Positions 1 through 9,552 are shown, counted from the first letter of the stretch. The stretch: 64,000 bases of DNA from Huaxiibacter chinensis (GCF_022171985.1 NZ_JAJVHF010000001.1:248001-312000); one strand, 5' to 3'. Notes: generated from the letters alone by a model not told the origin. A program made the numbers and translations.

Positions 1-1
1 T

Positions 2-268
2 GACGCCGTAGCGAAAGCCGCAGAGCTGGCAAAAGTGAAACAGTGGCATGTGGAATATTACCAGGATGAACCGACGTTCTTTGACCGGGTAATGAACAGC
101 ATGTCCGGTACGGTGAGCGCCGCGCTGCCAGACGCCCTTCAGGCCTGGCTGCCTGCACCGGTTGCCTCGGCGGCAAACGTGGTGAAGACTGAAAGCGATA
201 AACTGGCGGCCTTCAACGATCCACAAAATCGTTACGCATTTTGTCTGACCTGCGCTAACGTTCGTTAA
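2..268 (+). CDS. sppA: Protease IV (signal peptide peptidase), C-terminal end only
   Basis: This is the last 88 codons of SppA; the rest lies before the window. The reading frame is open from base 2 and ends in the characteristic [15 protein letters not shown] tail seen in E. coli SppA. SppA is an inner-membrane serine protease that degrades cleaved signal peptides; its catalytic Ser/Lys lie outside this fragment, so activity cannot be judged here. A strong terminator follows at once, so it is probably not co-transcribed with ansA by default. The identification rests on the C-terminus plus the sppA-ansA-pncA order known from E. coli. Confidence 0.93.
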   Translation, partial: DAVAKAAELAKVKQWHVEYYQDEPTFFDRVMNSMSGTVSAALPDALQAWLPAPVASAANVVKTESDKLAAFNDPQNRYAFCLTCANVR

Positions 269-274
269 TCCCCG

Positions 275-302
275 TCCCCTCTTCCACGAAGAGGGGATTT
301 TT
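275..302 (+). terminator. Rho-independent terminator after sppA
   Basis: A perfect 10-bp stem (TCCCCTCTTC / GAAGAGGGGA) with a CAC loop is followed by TTTTTC. It sits 6 bases after the sppA stop and about 25 bases before ansA. Confidence 0.85.
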
Positions 303-327
303 CTTTGAAGCACAAGAACACACAACC

Positions 328-1344
328 ATGCAGAAGAAATCAATTTATGTGGCGTATACCGGCGGTACCATCGGTATGCAACGCTCAGAAAATGGCTACA
401 TCCCGGTTTCCGGCCACCTGCAACGCCAGCTTGCGCTCATGCCGGAGTTTCATCGCCCGGAGATGCCAGACTTCACCATCCATGAATATACCCCGCTGAT
501 GGATTCATCCGATATGACGCCGGAAGACTGGCAGCATATCGCCGACGATATCAAAGCCCATTATGACGAGTATGATGGCTTCGTGATCCTGCACGGCACC
601 GACACCATGGCGTTCACCGCCTCGGCGCTCTCGTTCATGCTGGAAAATCTGAGCAAACCCGTGATTGTGACCGGCTCGCAAATCCCGCTGGCGGAGTTGC
701 GGTCGGACGGGCAAACCAATCTGCTGAACTCGCTGTATGTCGCGGCCAATTACCCGATTAACGAAGTGACGTTGTTCTTCAACAACACGCTGTTTCGCGG
801 CAACCGCACCACCAAAGCACACGCCGACGGCTTTAATGCCTTTGCTTCGCCAAACCTGCAGCCGCTGCTGGAGGCCGGGATCCACATTCGTCGTCTGGGG
901 ACCCCACCGGCACCCCATACGGTGGGCGAGCTGATTGTGCATCCTATTACGCCGCAGCCCATTGGCGTGGTGACAATCTACCCTGGCATCTCCGCTGACG
1001 TGGTGAGCAACTTCCTGCGCCAGCCGGTCAAAGCGCTGATTCTGCGCTCCTATGGCGTGGGCAACGCGCCGCAGAATGGCGCGTTCCTCAAAGAGCTGCA
1101 GGAAGCCAGCGATCGCGGGATCGTGGTGGTTAACCTGACGCAGTGCATGTCCGGCAAGGTCAATATGGGTGGATATGCCACCGGCAATGCGCTGGCGCAC
1201 GCCGGCGTCATCAGTGGTTTTGATATGACGGTGGAAGCGACGCTGACTAAACTTCATTACTTACTGAGTCAGGATCTGGATATACAGTCCATTCGTCTCG
1301 CCATGATGCAAAACCTGCGCGGCGAACTGACCCCCGACGAATAA
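328..1344 (+). CDS. ansA: L-asparaginase I, cytoplasmic
   Basis: A 338-residue type I asparaginase, which hydrolyses L-asparagine to aspartate and ammonia in the cytoplasm. The N-terminal motif YTGGTIG (about residues 10-16) carries the nucleophilic threonine, and HGTDTMAFTASAL (about residues 89-101) carries the second catalytic Thr/Asp pair; both are intact. There is no signal peptide, which separates it from periplasmic AnsB. Length equals the E. coli protein. The start is the ATG of MQKKSIYVAYTGG, matching E. coli; the ribosome site in front is weak. It is followed after 9 bases by pncA, so the two probably form an operon. Confidence 0.96.
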   Translation: MQKKSIYVAYTGGTIGMQRSENGYIPVSGHLQRQLALMPEFHRPEMPDFTIHEYTPLMDSSDMTPEDWQHIADDIKAHYDEYDGFVILHGTDTMAFTASALSFMLENLSKPVIVTGSQIPLAELRSDGQTNLLNSLYVAANYPINEVTLFFNNTLFRGNRTTKAHADGFNAFASPNLQPLLEAGIHIRRLGTPPAPHTVGELIVHPITPQPIGVVTIYPGISADVVSNFLRQPVKALILRSYGVGNAPQNGAFLKELQEASDRGIVVVNLTQCMSGKVNMGGYATGNALAHAGVISGFDMTVEATLTKLHYLLSQDLDIQSIRLAMMQNLRGELTPDE

Positions 1345-1353
1345 GGAGTCGCT

Positions 1354-1995
1354 ATGAGCCAACGAGCTTTGTTATTGGTTGATCTACAAAATGATTTTTG
1401 CGCCGGTGGCGCGCTGGCCGTTGCGGAAGGTGACAGTACTATTGATGTTGCTAATGCGCTGATTGACTGGTGCAAGGCGCGTGGCGACGCGGTGGTCGCA
1501 AGCCAGGACTGGCACCCGGCAAACCACGGCAGCTTTGCCAGCCAGCATCAGGTTGAGCCCTTCACGCAGGGTGAACTCAACGGGCTGGCGCAAACCTTCT
1601 GGCCCGATCACTGTGTGCAAAACACAGAGGGGGCAGAACTGCACCCGCTGTTGGATCAAAAAGCGATCGACGCGGTTTTTCATAAAGGCGAAAATGTCGG
1701 CATCGACAGCTACAGCGCGTTTTTTGATAACGGACACCGGCAAAAAACGGCGCTGGATGACTGGCTGCGTCATCATGAAATTAACGAACTGATCGTCATG
1801 GGCCTGGCCACGGACTATTGCGTTAAGTTTACCGTGCTGGATGCGTTGCAGCTGGGGTATACCGTTAACGTTATCACCGACGGTTGCCGGGGCGTCAATA
1901 TCCAGGCTCAGGACAGCACGCACGCATTTATGGAGATGTCGGTTGCGGGGGCCACCCTCTTTACGCTGGCCGACTGGCAAGAGACGCAGGCGTAG
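1354..1995 (+). CDS. pncA: Nicotinamidase (nicotinamide deamidase)
   Basis: A 213-residue cysteine hydrolase of the isochorismatase-like fold that converts nicotinamide to nicotinate for NAD salvage. The catalytic Asp lies in LLVDLQNDF (about residues 7-15). The metal-binding region is SQDWHPANHGSF (about residues 50-61), and the catalytic Cys lies in GLATDYCVKFTVLDA (about residues 149-163). A GGAG ribosome site precedes the ATG. Length equals E. coli PncA. It is the second gene of the ansA-pncA unit; yajD follows 39 bases later in the same direction and may be read through. Confidence 0.96.
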   Translation: MSQRALLLVDLQNDFCAGGALAVAEGDSTIDVANALIDWCKARGDAVVASQDWHPANHGSFASQHQVEPFTQGELNGLAQTFWPDHCVQNTEGAELHPLLDQKAIDAVFHKGENVGIDSYSAFFDNGHRQKTALDDWLRHHEINELIVMGLATDYCVKFTVLDALQLGYTVNVITDGCRGVNIQAQDSTHAFMEMSVAGATLFTLADWQETQA

Positions 1996-2034
1996 CATCA
2001 CCCTCAGTTTAAACAGGCAGGAGAGAACACGTTA

Positions 2035-2379
2035 ATGGCTTTTATCCCTAAAAATTACGCCCGTCTGGAAGTCGGCTACCGCGAAAAGGCGCTCAAGCTT
2101 TTTCCCTGGGTTTGCGGGCGCTGTTCACGCGAGTTTGTCTACTCGAATCTGCGTGAACTGACCGTGCATCATATCGATCACGATCACTCTAATAATCCGG
2201 AAGATGGCAGTAACTGGGAGATGTTATGCCTGTTTTGCCACGATCATGAGCACTCGAAGTACACCGAGGCGGATCAGTATGGTTCAACCGTGGTGGCGGG
2301 CGAAGACGCGCAACAGAGCGTTGGCGAAGCCAAATACAACCCGTTCGCCAATCTGAAAGCGATGATCGATAAAAAATGA
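2035..2379 (+). CDS. yajD: HNH nuclease family protein YajD
   Basis: A 114-residue protein closely resembling E. coli YajD. It has a compact HNH fold: a zinc-knuckle pair CGRC (about residues 24-27) and CLFC (about residues 63-66) flanks VHHIDHDHSNN (about residues 43-53), with HDHEHSKY after it. HNH proteins cut or nick DNA, but no substrate is established for YajD. It follows pncA in the same direction after 39 bases with a GGAGAG-type ribosome site. In K-12 yajD lies elsewhere (near tsx), so its position here is unusual relative to that genome. Confidence 0.9.
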   Translation: MAFIPKNYARLEVGYREKALKLFPWVCGRCSREFVYSNLRELTVHHIDHDHSNNPEDGSNWEMLCLFCHDHEHSKYTEADQYGSTVVAGEDAQQSVGEAKYNPFANLKAMIDKK

Positions 2380-2387
2380 TGCGATCC

Positions 2388-2417
2388 CTTCCTTGCTGAC
2401 GCACGTCAGCAAGGAAG
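2388..2417. terminator. Perfect hairpin between convergent yajD and yeaC
   Basis: A 13-bp perfect inverted repeat (CTTCCTTGCTGAC / GTCAGCAAGGAAG) with a GCAC loop lies between the two convergent genes. No T-run follows immediately on either strand, so it may act as a bidirectional transcript end or 3' stabiliser rather than a classic terminator. Confidence 0.55.
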
Positions 2418-2430
2418 AAGCCCGGCGGAC

Positions 2431-2706
2431 TCAGGACTTAAACGTGGCGATAGGCTTAGGCGTAATGCCAAACTCTTCTTTTAGCTCACGCTTACTCTTC
2501 ATCACCATCTGACCCTGAGTGTCGATAGTCATGTGCTGTGCGTCCGTATTGTGACGCGCCTGCCAGAGCATCACCAGCTGTAAGCTGTTCTCTTTTTGCT
2601 CCGCCGTCAGCGCCACGCCATCAGGCCATTTACCCAGCTCAACGGCGGTGACCAGACGCTGATAAACGTCCGGCGTCATGCTGTTAATCATCTCATCAAT
2701 ATTCAT
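2431..2706 (-). CDS. yeaC: YeaC family (DUF1315) protein
   Basis: A 91-residue cytoplasmic protein matching E. coli YeaC along its length (MNIDEMINSMTPDVYQRL at the N-terminus, ITPKPIATFKS at the end). The family has no established function. It shows no signal peptide, no membrane segment and no recognisable catalytic motif. It lies 41 bases downstream of msrB in the same direction, as in E. coli, and is probably co-transcribed with it. Confidence 0.9.
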   Translation of the reverse strand: MNIDEMINSMTPDVYQRLVTAVELGKWPDGVALTAEQKENSLQLVMLWQARHNTDAQHMTIDTQGQMVMKSKRELKEEFGITPKPIATFKS

Positions 2707-2747
2707 ACTGCGTCCCGTTCAAAGGAATAATTTGCTGAATCGATTCT

Positions 2748-3161
2748 TCAACCTTTGGTCTGGTCGCCATTTTCATCATCAGAGAAGCTCATTGACGCCG
2801 AGTTAACGCAAAAACGCTCGCCGGTAGGCTGTGGCCCATCGGGGAAAACATGCCCCAGGTGAGCATCACACTGACCACAGCGTATTTCGGTGCGCTGCAT
2901 ACCGTGCGTGGTATCGCTCAGATAGCGGATCGCCTCTTCGCTCACCGGCTCATAAAAGCTGGGCCAGCCGCAGCCAGAATCGTACTTGGTTTGGGAGTGA
3001 AACAGCGGCGCATCACAGACCAGGCAGTGGTAGACGCCTTCGCGCTTATTGTGCAGCAAACGCCCGGTAAATGGGGGTTCCGTGCCGTGATTCTGCGTCA
3101 CGTAGAACTGCATTTCAGTCAGATCTTTTTTCAGGTCTTCAGGGTTTCGTTGATTCGACAT
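2748..3161 (-). CDS. msrB: Peptide methionine-R-sulfoxide reductase MsrB
   Basis: A 137-residue enzyme that reduces the R isomer of methionine sulfoxide in proteins, repairing oxidative damage. Two CxxC pairs, CLVCD (about residues 46-50) and CGQCD (about residues 95-99), form the structural zinc site. The catalytic cysteine lies in [11 protein letters not shown] (about residues 116-126), and the [10 protein letters not shown] segment completes the active site. Length equals E. coli MsrB. It is transcribed divergently from gapA and leads the msrB-yeaC pair, the usual enterobacterial arrangement. Confidence 0.96.
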   Translation of the reverse strand: MSNQRNPEDLKKDLTEMQFYVTQNHGTEPPFTGRLLHNKREGVYHCLVCDAPLFHSQTKYDSGCGWPSFYEPVSEEAIRYLSDTTHGMQRTEIRCGQCDAHLGHVFPDGPQPTGERFCVNSASMSFSDDENGDQTKG

Positions 3162-3279
3162 ATGCTCACATCTCGCTGTAGAAACAGATACCTTTCCACG
3201 CGAATTCTAACAAAACATTAACAGTGAAGCCTGAACTTTTGTTCTAAACTTATGCGTTGCGGTGTAGCAGTCGGGCAAT

Positions 3280-3295
3280 TGTGATCTGTTTCACA
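3280..3295. promoter_or_regulatory. CRP-type binding site upstream of gapA
   Basis: TGTGATCTGTTTCACA is an exact TGTGA-N6-TCACA palindrome. It lies about 150 bases before the proximal gapA promoter, so it may serve an upstream gapA promoter or the divergent msrB gene. The match is seen directly; its use is inferred. Confidence 0.7.
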
Positions 3296-3430
3296 TTTTT
3301 ATCCTGCTGGCCCTTTAAAATTCGGCGCGCAGCCCCCATGTGGTTGCTAGCTCAGAGGGAAAGTGAGGCGGTCAGTCGCACAAGGTTTATGCGCAGGATT
3401 GATTTGTCGCAATGATTGACACGATTCCGC

Positions 3431-3458
3431 TTGACGCTGCGTAAGGTTTTTGTAATTT
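3431..3458 (+). promoter_or_regulatory. gapA proximal sigma-70 promoter
   Basis: TTGACG (3431-3436) and TAATTT (3453-3458) are separated by 16 bases, about 45 bases before the gapA start codon. As I recall it, the segment closely matches the major constitutive gapA promoter of E. coli. Confidence 0.75.
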
Positions 3459-3489
3459 TACAGGCAACCTTTTATTCACTAACAAATAG

Positions 3490-4497
<1,008 letters not shown>

Positions 4498-4518
4498 GTG
4501 AGATGAGACACTGATCCA

Positions 4519-4545
4519 AAAAGGCGACTATGGTCGCCTTTTTTA
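4519..4545 (+). terminator. gapA terminator
   Basis: Stem GGCGAC / GTCGCC with a TATG loop is flanked by an A-run and followed by TTTTTT, 22 bases after the gapA stop. Confidence 0.88.
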
Positions 4546-4571
4546 TTGCCTTAAAGACAGAGGATTGCGTA

Positions 4572-5453
4572 ATGATTAATAAAATTTTTGCACTTCCGGT
4601 AGTCGAACAGCTTACCCCTGTGCTTTCACTTCGTAAGATTGACGATGCTGACGTTATCGTGGTCGATCATCCCCGCGTGAAAGCGTCCGTGGCGCTGAAT
4701 GGCGCTCACCTCCTCTCCTGGAAGCCAGAAGGCGAAGAAGAAGGGTTATGGTTGAGCAATGCGACCTCCTTCAGGAAAGGCGCGGCAATCCGCGGTGGCG
4801 TGCCGATTTGCTGGCCCTGGTTTGGCCCGGCAGCGCAGCAAGGCTTACCGGCTCACGGTTTTGCCCGTAACCAACAGTGGACGCTGAAAGCCCATAACGA
4901 AGATGATAATGGCGTTGTCCTGACGTTCGAACTGCAGGCCAACGAAGAAACCCGTGCGCTTTGGCCACATGATTTCACCCTGTACGCCCGTTTCAAACTG
5001 GCGAAAACCTGTGAAATCGAACTGGAAGCCCACGGCGAATTTGACACCACCTCAGCGCTGCACACCTACTTCAACGTCGGTGACATTGGCGCAGTGAAAG
5101 TCAGCGGCCTGGGTGATACCTTTATCGATAAAGTGGATAACGCGAAAGAAGGTCAGCTTAGCGACGGCGTTCAGACCTTCCCGGATCGCACCGACCGCGT
5201 CTATTTACACCCTGAAGCCTGCAGCGTGATCCACGACAGCGCGTTGAATCGCGCCATTGACGTCGTGCATCATCACCACAGCAATGTAGTGGGCTGGAAC
5301 CCGGGCCCGGCGCTTTCTGTCAGCATGGCAGACGTTCCGGATGACGGGTATAAAACCTTTGTTTGCGTCGAAACCGCCTGCGTGACCACGCCGCAAACGG
5401 CCCGCGAAGAAAAGCCTTCCCGACTGGCTCAGACCATCAGTATTAAACGCTAA
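4572..5453 (+). CDS. yeaD: D-hexose-6-phosphate mutarotase YeaD
   Basis: A 293-residue aldose-1-epimerase-like protein that interconverts alpha and beta anomers of hexose-6-phosphates. The galactose-mutarotase beta-sandwich is recognisable from IRGGVPICWPWFGP (about residues 75-88), GLPAHGFAR with its conserved His, and ALHTYFNVGDIG (about residues 166-177). The start MINKIFALPVVEQL matches E. coli; an upstream in-frame start at 4530 overlaps the gapA terminator and is unlikely. It follows gapA in the same direction, the usual context for a glycolysis accessory enzyme. Confidence 0.93.
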   Translation: MINKIFALPVVEQLTPVLSLRKIDDADVIVVDHPRVKASVALNGAHLLSWKPEGEEEGLWLSNATSFRKGAAIRGGVPICWPWFGPAAQQGLPAHGFARNQQWTLKAHNEDDNGVVLTFELQANEETRALWPHDFTLYARFKLAKTCEIELEAHGEFDTTSALHTYFNVGDIGAVKVSGLGDTFIDKVDNAKEGQLSDGVQTFPDRTDRVYLHPEACSVIHDSALNRAIDVVHHHHSNVVGWNPGPALSVSMADVPDDGYKTFVCVETACVTTPQTAREEKPSRLAQTISIKR

Positions 5454-5460
5454 GCCTGTC

Positions 5461-5483
5461 ACCCTCTCCTTTCGGGGAGGGTT
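5461..5483. terminator. Hairpin between convergent yeaD and yeaE
   Basis: CCCTCTCC / GGGGAGGG with a TTTC loop forms an 8-bp stem (one G-U pair) followed only by TTAACG. It lies 7 bases after yeaD and 6 bases before the yeaE stop, so it may end both transcripts weakly. Confidence 0.5.
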
Positions 5484-5489
5484 AACGAT

Positions 5490-6344
5490 TCAGACCATCT
5501 CAAGCGGCGTTTTACGCCCCGGTGCCGGGAAGGCTTTTTCCAGCTGGAGACAGTCATCCTCAGTGAGTCCAATCCTCAGTGCGTCGGCATTTTGCTGCAC
5601 ATGTTCAGCCGTTGCGGCTTTCGGGATCGCCATCACGCCCTGATGGCTGATGACCCACGCAAGCAGGATCTGCGCCACGCTGGCGTTATGCTGCCGGGCA
5701 ATCTGATTCACAACGGGATGGTTCATTAACCCCGTTCGCAAGCGCCCCGCCTGCGCCAGCGGGCAGTACGCCATCACCGGCATCGCCTGCTGCTGACACC
5801 ACGGCAGTAGCTGATATTCAATGCCGCGCGACGCCAGATGATAGAGCACCTGGTTTGTCGAACAGGCAGAACCGCCCTCCACGCTCCAGAGCGCCTGCAT
5901 ATCGTCATAATCCAGATTCGATACGCCCCAGCGGCCAATTTTGCCCTGCCGCTGTAACGTTTCCATCAGTTCGACGGATGCGTCGAGCGCAATGTCGCCG
6001 CGCCAGTGCAGAAGATAGAGATCGATAAAGTCGGTCCCCAGACGACGAAGGCTGGCGTCACACGCCGCAACCCCTTTTTTCACGTCGGCGTTCCACGGGT
6101 AAACTTTTGATACCAGAAATACCCGATCGCGCTGGCCTTTGATCGCCTGCCCCACGATCTCTTCGGCGCCGCCGTCCGCGTACATTTCAGCGGTATCAAT
6201 CAGGGTTAAACCAAGATCAATGCCCTTTCGCAGAGCAGCCACCTCCTGCTGACGGAGAGAGGCCTGCTCGCCCATGTACCAGGTTCCTTGCCCGATTGCC
6301 GGGAGTGGAGCCATGTCCGCAAAGGTCACCGTTTTTATGCTCAT
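5490..6344 (-). CDS. yeaE: Aldo/keto reductase YeaE (methylglyoxal reductase type)
   Basis: A 284-residue NADPH-dependent aldo/keto reductase, equal in length to E. coli YeaE, which reduces methylglyoxal and related aldehydes. The (beta/alpha)8 family signatures are present: LIDTAEMYADGGAEE with the conserved Asp and catalytic Tyr (about residues 48-62), the catalytic Lys in LVSKVYPWN, the His in LYLLHW, and the cofactor segment IPKAATAEHVQQN near residue 242. The start MSIKTVTF has a strong AGGAGG site four bases upstream; a 15-residue longer reading lacks support. It is convergent with yeaD. Confidence 0.92.
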   Translation of the reverse strand: MSIKTVTFADMAPLPAIGQGTWYMGEQASLRQQEVAALRKGIDLGLTLIDTAEMYADGGAEEIVGQAIKGQRDRVFLVSKVYPWNADVKKGVAACDASLRRLGTDFIDLYLLHWRGDIALDASVELMETLQRQGKIGRWGVSNLDYDDMQALWSVEGGSACSTNQVLYHLASRGIEYQLLPWCQQQAMPVMAYCPLAQAGRLRTGLMNHPVVNQIARQHNASVAQILLAWVISHQGVMAIPKAATAEHVQQNADALRIGLTEDDCLQLEKAFPAPGRKTPLEMV

Positions 6345-6371
6345 CTGTCCTCCTGTTCTCTGCACCACCCT

Positions 6372-6398
6372 AAAACAAACGGGGCGCAAGCGCCCCGT
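6372..6398 (-). terminator. mipA terminator
   Basis: On the minus strand ACGGGGCG / CGCCCCGT with a CTTG loop is followed by TTGTTTT, 35 bases after the mipA stop and before yeaE. Confidence 0.8.
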
Positions 6399-6432
6399 TA
6401 ATATGCACAGAATGCACTGTTAATGTGCCCAA

Positions 6433-7179
6433 TCAGAACGTATAGGTCACGCCTGTTGAGAAAAGACCGTTCCAGGATTTGTCGACCATTGGGCTGTCTT
6501 TGATCTCATCGCTCAGACGCGTATAACGCCCTGTGGCGTAGACGTTCCAGTCGCTGGCAAAGTTGTAATTAGCCGTCAGCTCCAGGTACGGGTTCCAGCC
6601 GTCATCCGCGTCGTAACGCTTCAGGCCGCTGCGTCGTGATTCATGACCCGACACGCCATAGTAGTAGTCGTTATAGTTTTCGCTTTTATAATCCACACCG
6701 ATGCCGGGCGTCAGGGTCAGCGCACCGTTGGTATAGCGATAAAGCCAGGCGATATCCCACACATAACCGTTGCTGTTATCCAGCGTATCCCCGGCAAGCG
6801 CCGTACGCAGGAAACCATACTGCGTGTTATGAACATAGGACAAACCAGCCATCAGGCTGCTTTTGCGTTTATCCAGCTGGCGCAGACCACGATTATCACT
6901 GTCACCCGGTTTGAAGTGGGTAGGATCGTAGTACGCCATGATGGAGAGCTTGTCGGTGTCATCATTCCACAGGTAGTAACCGCCGCCTAAGCCACGGAAC
7001 CAGAAGTTATCTCCCTCATAGGTGACAACGGGCACCGGATAAATGTCGCGGTCATACTGTTTGTATGGGCTATTGATCACACCAACGCCTGCACCAAGAG
7101 AGACTTTGCCCTCTGCATAAACGGTGCTTACTGAAGTGGCGACGAGTACGCCCAATGCCAGAAGTTTGAGTTTGGTCAC
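6433..7179 (-). CDS. mipA: MltA-interacting protein, outer-membrane scaffold
   Basis: A 248-residue member of the MipA/OmpV family. In E. coli MipA links the murein hydrolase MltA with PBP1B at the outer membrane. Residues 1-22 form a signal peptide cleaved at VYA-EG. The rest is rich in alternating aromatic beta-strand segments and ends in GVTYTF, a C-terminal Phe typical of outer-membrane barrels. Length equals E. coli MipA. It is transcribed alone, divergently from yeaGH, and ends at its own hairpin. Confidence 0.94.
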   Translation of the reverse strand: MTKLKLLALGVLVATSVSTVYAEGKVSLGAGVGVINSPYKQYDRDIYPVPVVTYEGDNFWFRGLGGGYYLWNDDTDKLSIMAYYDPTHFKPGDSDNRGLRQLDKRKSSLMAGLSYVHNTQYGFLRTALAGDTLDNSNGYVWDIAWLYRYTNGALTLTPGIGVDYKSENYNDYYYGVSGHESRRSGLKRYDADDGWNPYLELTANYNFASDWNVYATGRYTRLSDEIKDSPMVDKSWNGLFSTGVTYTF

Positions 7180-7616
7180 AATCCATTCTTTCCTGTAGTC
7201 AAATAATCAGCGGATGAAGTGTAACCGCCCTTTCCAGACAACCCAAAATTTTTTGCCTGCTAATCACTCTGATTAACCCATTATTTTTAACTTTTCAGAT
7301 GAACGGCAGCTTTCAGTATTGTGACCAACGCATGAAACCTGAATTTTTCTCTTTTTATTTAAGAGACATTTTCAGGATGAGTTATTGATATGTCATTGAA
7401 ATTAGATTTTGCAGACAGGCAAGTTTTGCAAATGCCATCTACGCTTAATTTTAGAAGATGAATTCCTGAACACCCAGCCCTGCGGTGCTTCGTTCTCAAC
7501 CTGGCACACGGGTTGCTGCTTTGACAGTAAGGTGCGCGGGATCCCTCTTCCGGGAGCCTCCACTATTCATATGAACGGCTCTTTTCCTGTGCTAAAAAAC
7601 GAAAGGACGGCATGCC
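7180..7616. promoter_or_regulatory. Divergent mipA-yeaG control region
   Basis: This 437-base gap has no gene I can support. It contains the mipA promoter (unassigned), AT-rich stretches around 7250-7380 that could hold IHF or activator sites, and the sigma-54 promoter of yeaG at 7502-7517. A roughly 90-base leader separates that promoter from the yeaG start. I looked for NtrC palindromes and saw no convincing one. Confidence 0.7.
7502..7517 (+). promoter_or_regulatory. Sigma-54 promoter of yeaGH
   Basis: TGGCAC-N5-TTGCT matches the -24/-12 consensus exactly, on the correct strand 100 bases before yeaG. E. coli yeaGH is known to respond to nitrogen limitation through sigma-54 and NtrC, so the match agrees with established regulation. 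Confidence 0.85.
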
Positions 7617-9551
7617 ATGAATATATTCGATCACTATCGCCAGCGCTATGAAGCTGCCAAGGACGAAGAGTTCACACTGCAGGAGTTTCTTACCATTTGT
7701 CGGCAAGATCGCAGTGCCTATGCCAATGCGGCAGAACGGCTATTGATGGCCATCGGTGAGCCTAATATGGTCGACACTGCCCTGGAGCCACGGCTTTCCC
7801 GTCTCTTTTCGAATCGTGTGGTTGCACGATATCCGGCCTTTGAAGAGTTTTACGGCATGGAAGATGCCATCGAGCAGATTGTTTCGTACCTGAAGCATGC
7901 TGCCCAGGGTCTGGAAGAGAAGAAGCAAATCCTTTATTTACTCGGCCCGGTGGGCGGCGGTAAATCATCCCTGGCAGAGCGCTTAAAAGCCTTGATGCAG
8001 CGCGTGCCGATCTATGTGCTGAGCGCGAACGGCGAACGCAGCCCGGTAAACGATCACCCGCTGTGCCTGTTCAATCCGCAAGAAGACGCCCAGATTCTGG
8101 ATAAAGAATTTGGTATCCCGCATCGCTATCTCGGGACCATCATGTCGCCGTGGGCGGCTAAACGACTGCATGAGTTTGGCGGGGATATCACCAAATTCCG
8201 CGTGGTCAAGGTGTGGCCTTCTATCCTCGAACAAATCGCCATCGCCAAAACGGAACCCGGTGACGAGAACAACCAGGATATTTCCGCGCTGGTGGGTAAA
8301 GTGGACATCCGTAAGCTGGAAAACCACGCACAAAACGACCCGGATGCGTACGGTTATTCCGGCGCGCTGTGCCGTGCTAACCAGGGGATTATGGAGTTCG
8401 TCGAGATGTTCAAAGCACCGATTAAAGTGCTGCATCCCCTGCTGACCGCCACCCAGGAAGGGAACTATAACGGGACAGAAGGTATTTCGGCACTGCCGTT
8501 TAACGGGATTATCCTGGCGCACTCCAACGAATCGGAATGGGTAACCTTCCGTAATAACAAAAACAATGAGGCGTTCCTTGACCGTGTTTATATCGTCAAA
8601 GTGCCTTATTGCCTGCGGATCTCCGAAGAGATCAAGATTTACGAAAAACTGCTCAACCACAGTGAGCTGGTGCACGCGCCTTGCGCCCCCGGCACGCTGG
8701 AAACGCTGTCGCGCTTCTCCATTTTGTCGCGCCTGAAAGAGCCTGAAAACTCCAGTATTTACTCCAAAATGCGCGTGTACGATGGCGAGAGCCTGAAGGA
8801 TACCGATCCGAAAGCGAAATCCTATCAGGAGTACCGGGATTACGCCGGAGTCGATGAAGGGATGAACGGTTTGTCCACCCGTTTCGCCTTTAAAATCCTC
8901 TCGCGGGTCTTTAACTTCGACCACGCGGAAGTCGCGGCCAACCCGGTGCATCTGTTCTACGTCCTGGAACAGCAAATCGAACGGGAACAGTTCCCGCAGG
9001 AGCAGGCTGAACGCTACCTGGAGTTCCTCAAAGGCTATCTGATCCCGAAATACGCTGAGTTTATTGGCAAAGAGATCCAGACCGCCTACCTGGAATCCTA
9101 CTCCGAATATGGGCAGAACATTTTCGATCGTTACGTCACGTATGCGGACTTCTGGATTCAGGATCAGGAGTATCGCGATCCGGATACCGGCCAGCTGTTT
9201 GACCGTGAATCCCTGAACGCCGAACTGGAAAAAATTGAGAAGCCTGCCGGGATCAGCAATCCGAAAGACTTCCGTAACGAGATTGTGAACTTCGTACTAC
9301 GCGCCAGAGCGCATAACAACGGACGCAATCCTAACTGGACCAGCTACGAAAAACTGCGCACGGTTATCGAGAAGAAAATGTTCTCCAATACCGAAGAGCT
9401 GTTGCCGGTCATTTCGTTTAACGCCAAAACCTCAACCGACGAGCAGAAAAAGCACGACGATTTTGTCGACCGCATGATGGAGAAAGGTTATACCCGCAAA
9501 CAGGTTCGCCTGCTGTGCGAGTGGTACCTGCGCGTACGTAAATCGTCTTAA
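7617..9551 (+). CDS. yeaG: PrkA-type serine protein kinase YeaG
   Basis: A 644-residue PrkA family protein, an AAA-like ATPase domain joined to a kinase-like C-terminal domain. The Walker A motif GPVGGGKSS lies at residues 110-118. The AAA core spans about residues 20-380 and includes NESEWVTFRNNKNNEAFLDR. The C-terminal PrkA kinase region follows to the end. In E. coli YeaG is linked to nitrogen-starvation and stationary-phase survival. The start has an AAAGGA site upstream. yeaH follows, separated by a hairpin and a REP-like repeat, and the pair is conserved. Confidence 0.96.
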   Translation: MNIFDHYRQRYEAAKDEEFTLQEFLTICRQDRSAYANAAERLLMAIGEPNMVDTALEPRLSRLFSNRVVARYPAFEEFYGMEDAIEQIVSYLKHAAQGLEEKKQILYLLGPVGGGKSSLAERLKALMQRVPIYVLSANGERSPVNDHPLCLFNPQEDAQILDKEFGIPHRYLGTIMSPWAAKRLHEFGGDITKFRVVKVWPSILEQIAIAKTEPGDENNQDISALVGKVDIRKLENHAQNDPDAYGYSGALCRANQGIMEFVEMFKAPIKVLHPLLTATQEGNYNGTEGISALPFNGIILAHSNESEWVTFRNNKNNEAFLDRVYIVKVPYCLRISEEIKIYEKLLNHSELVHAPCAPGTLETLSRFSILSRLKEPENSSIYSKMRVYDGESLKDTDPKAKSYQEYRDYAGVDEGMNGLSTRFAFKILSRVFNFDHAEVAANPVHLFYVLEQQIEREQFPQEQAERYLEFLKGYLIPKYAEFIGKEIQTAYLESYSEYGQNIFDRYVTYADFWIQDQEYRDPDTGQLFDRESLNAELEKIEKPAGISNPKDFRNEIVNFVLRARAHNNGRNPNWTSYEKLRTVIEKKMFSNTEELLPVISFNAKTSTDEQKKHDDFVDRMMEKGYTRKQVRLLCEWYLRVRKSS

Positions 9552-9552
9552 C

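Noticed and set aside
505..1257. 250-codon open frame antisense to ansA
   Set aside because: It mirrors the codon pattern of ansA, has no ribosome site or family match, and is a shadow of a high-GC third-position gene.
7409..7651. 80-codon frame upstream of yeaG
   Set aside because: It spans the sigma-54 promoter and overlaps the yeaG start in another frame; no ribosome site.
7983..8975. 330-codon open frame antisense to yeaG
   Set aside because: No ribosome site, no recognisable domain, and complete overlap with a well-conserved gene.
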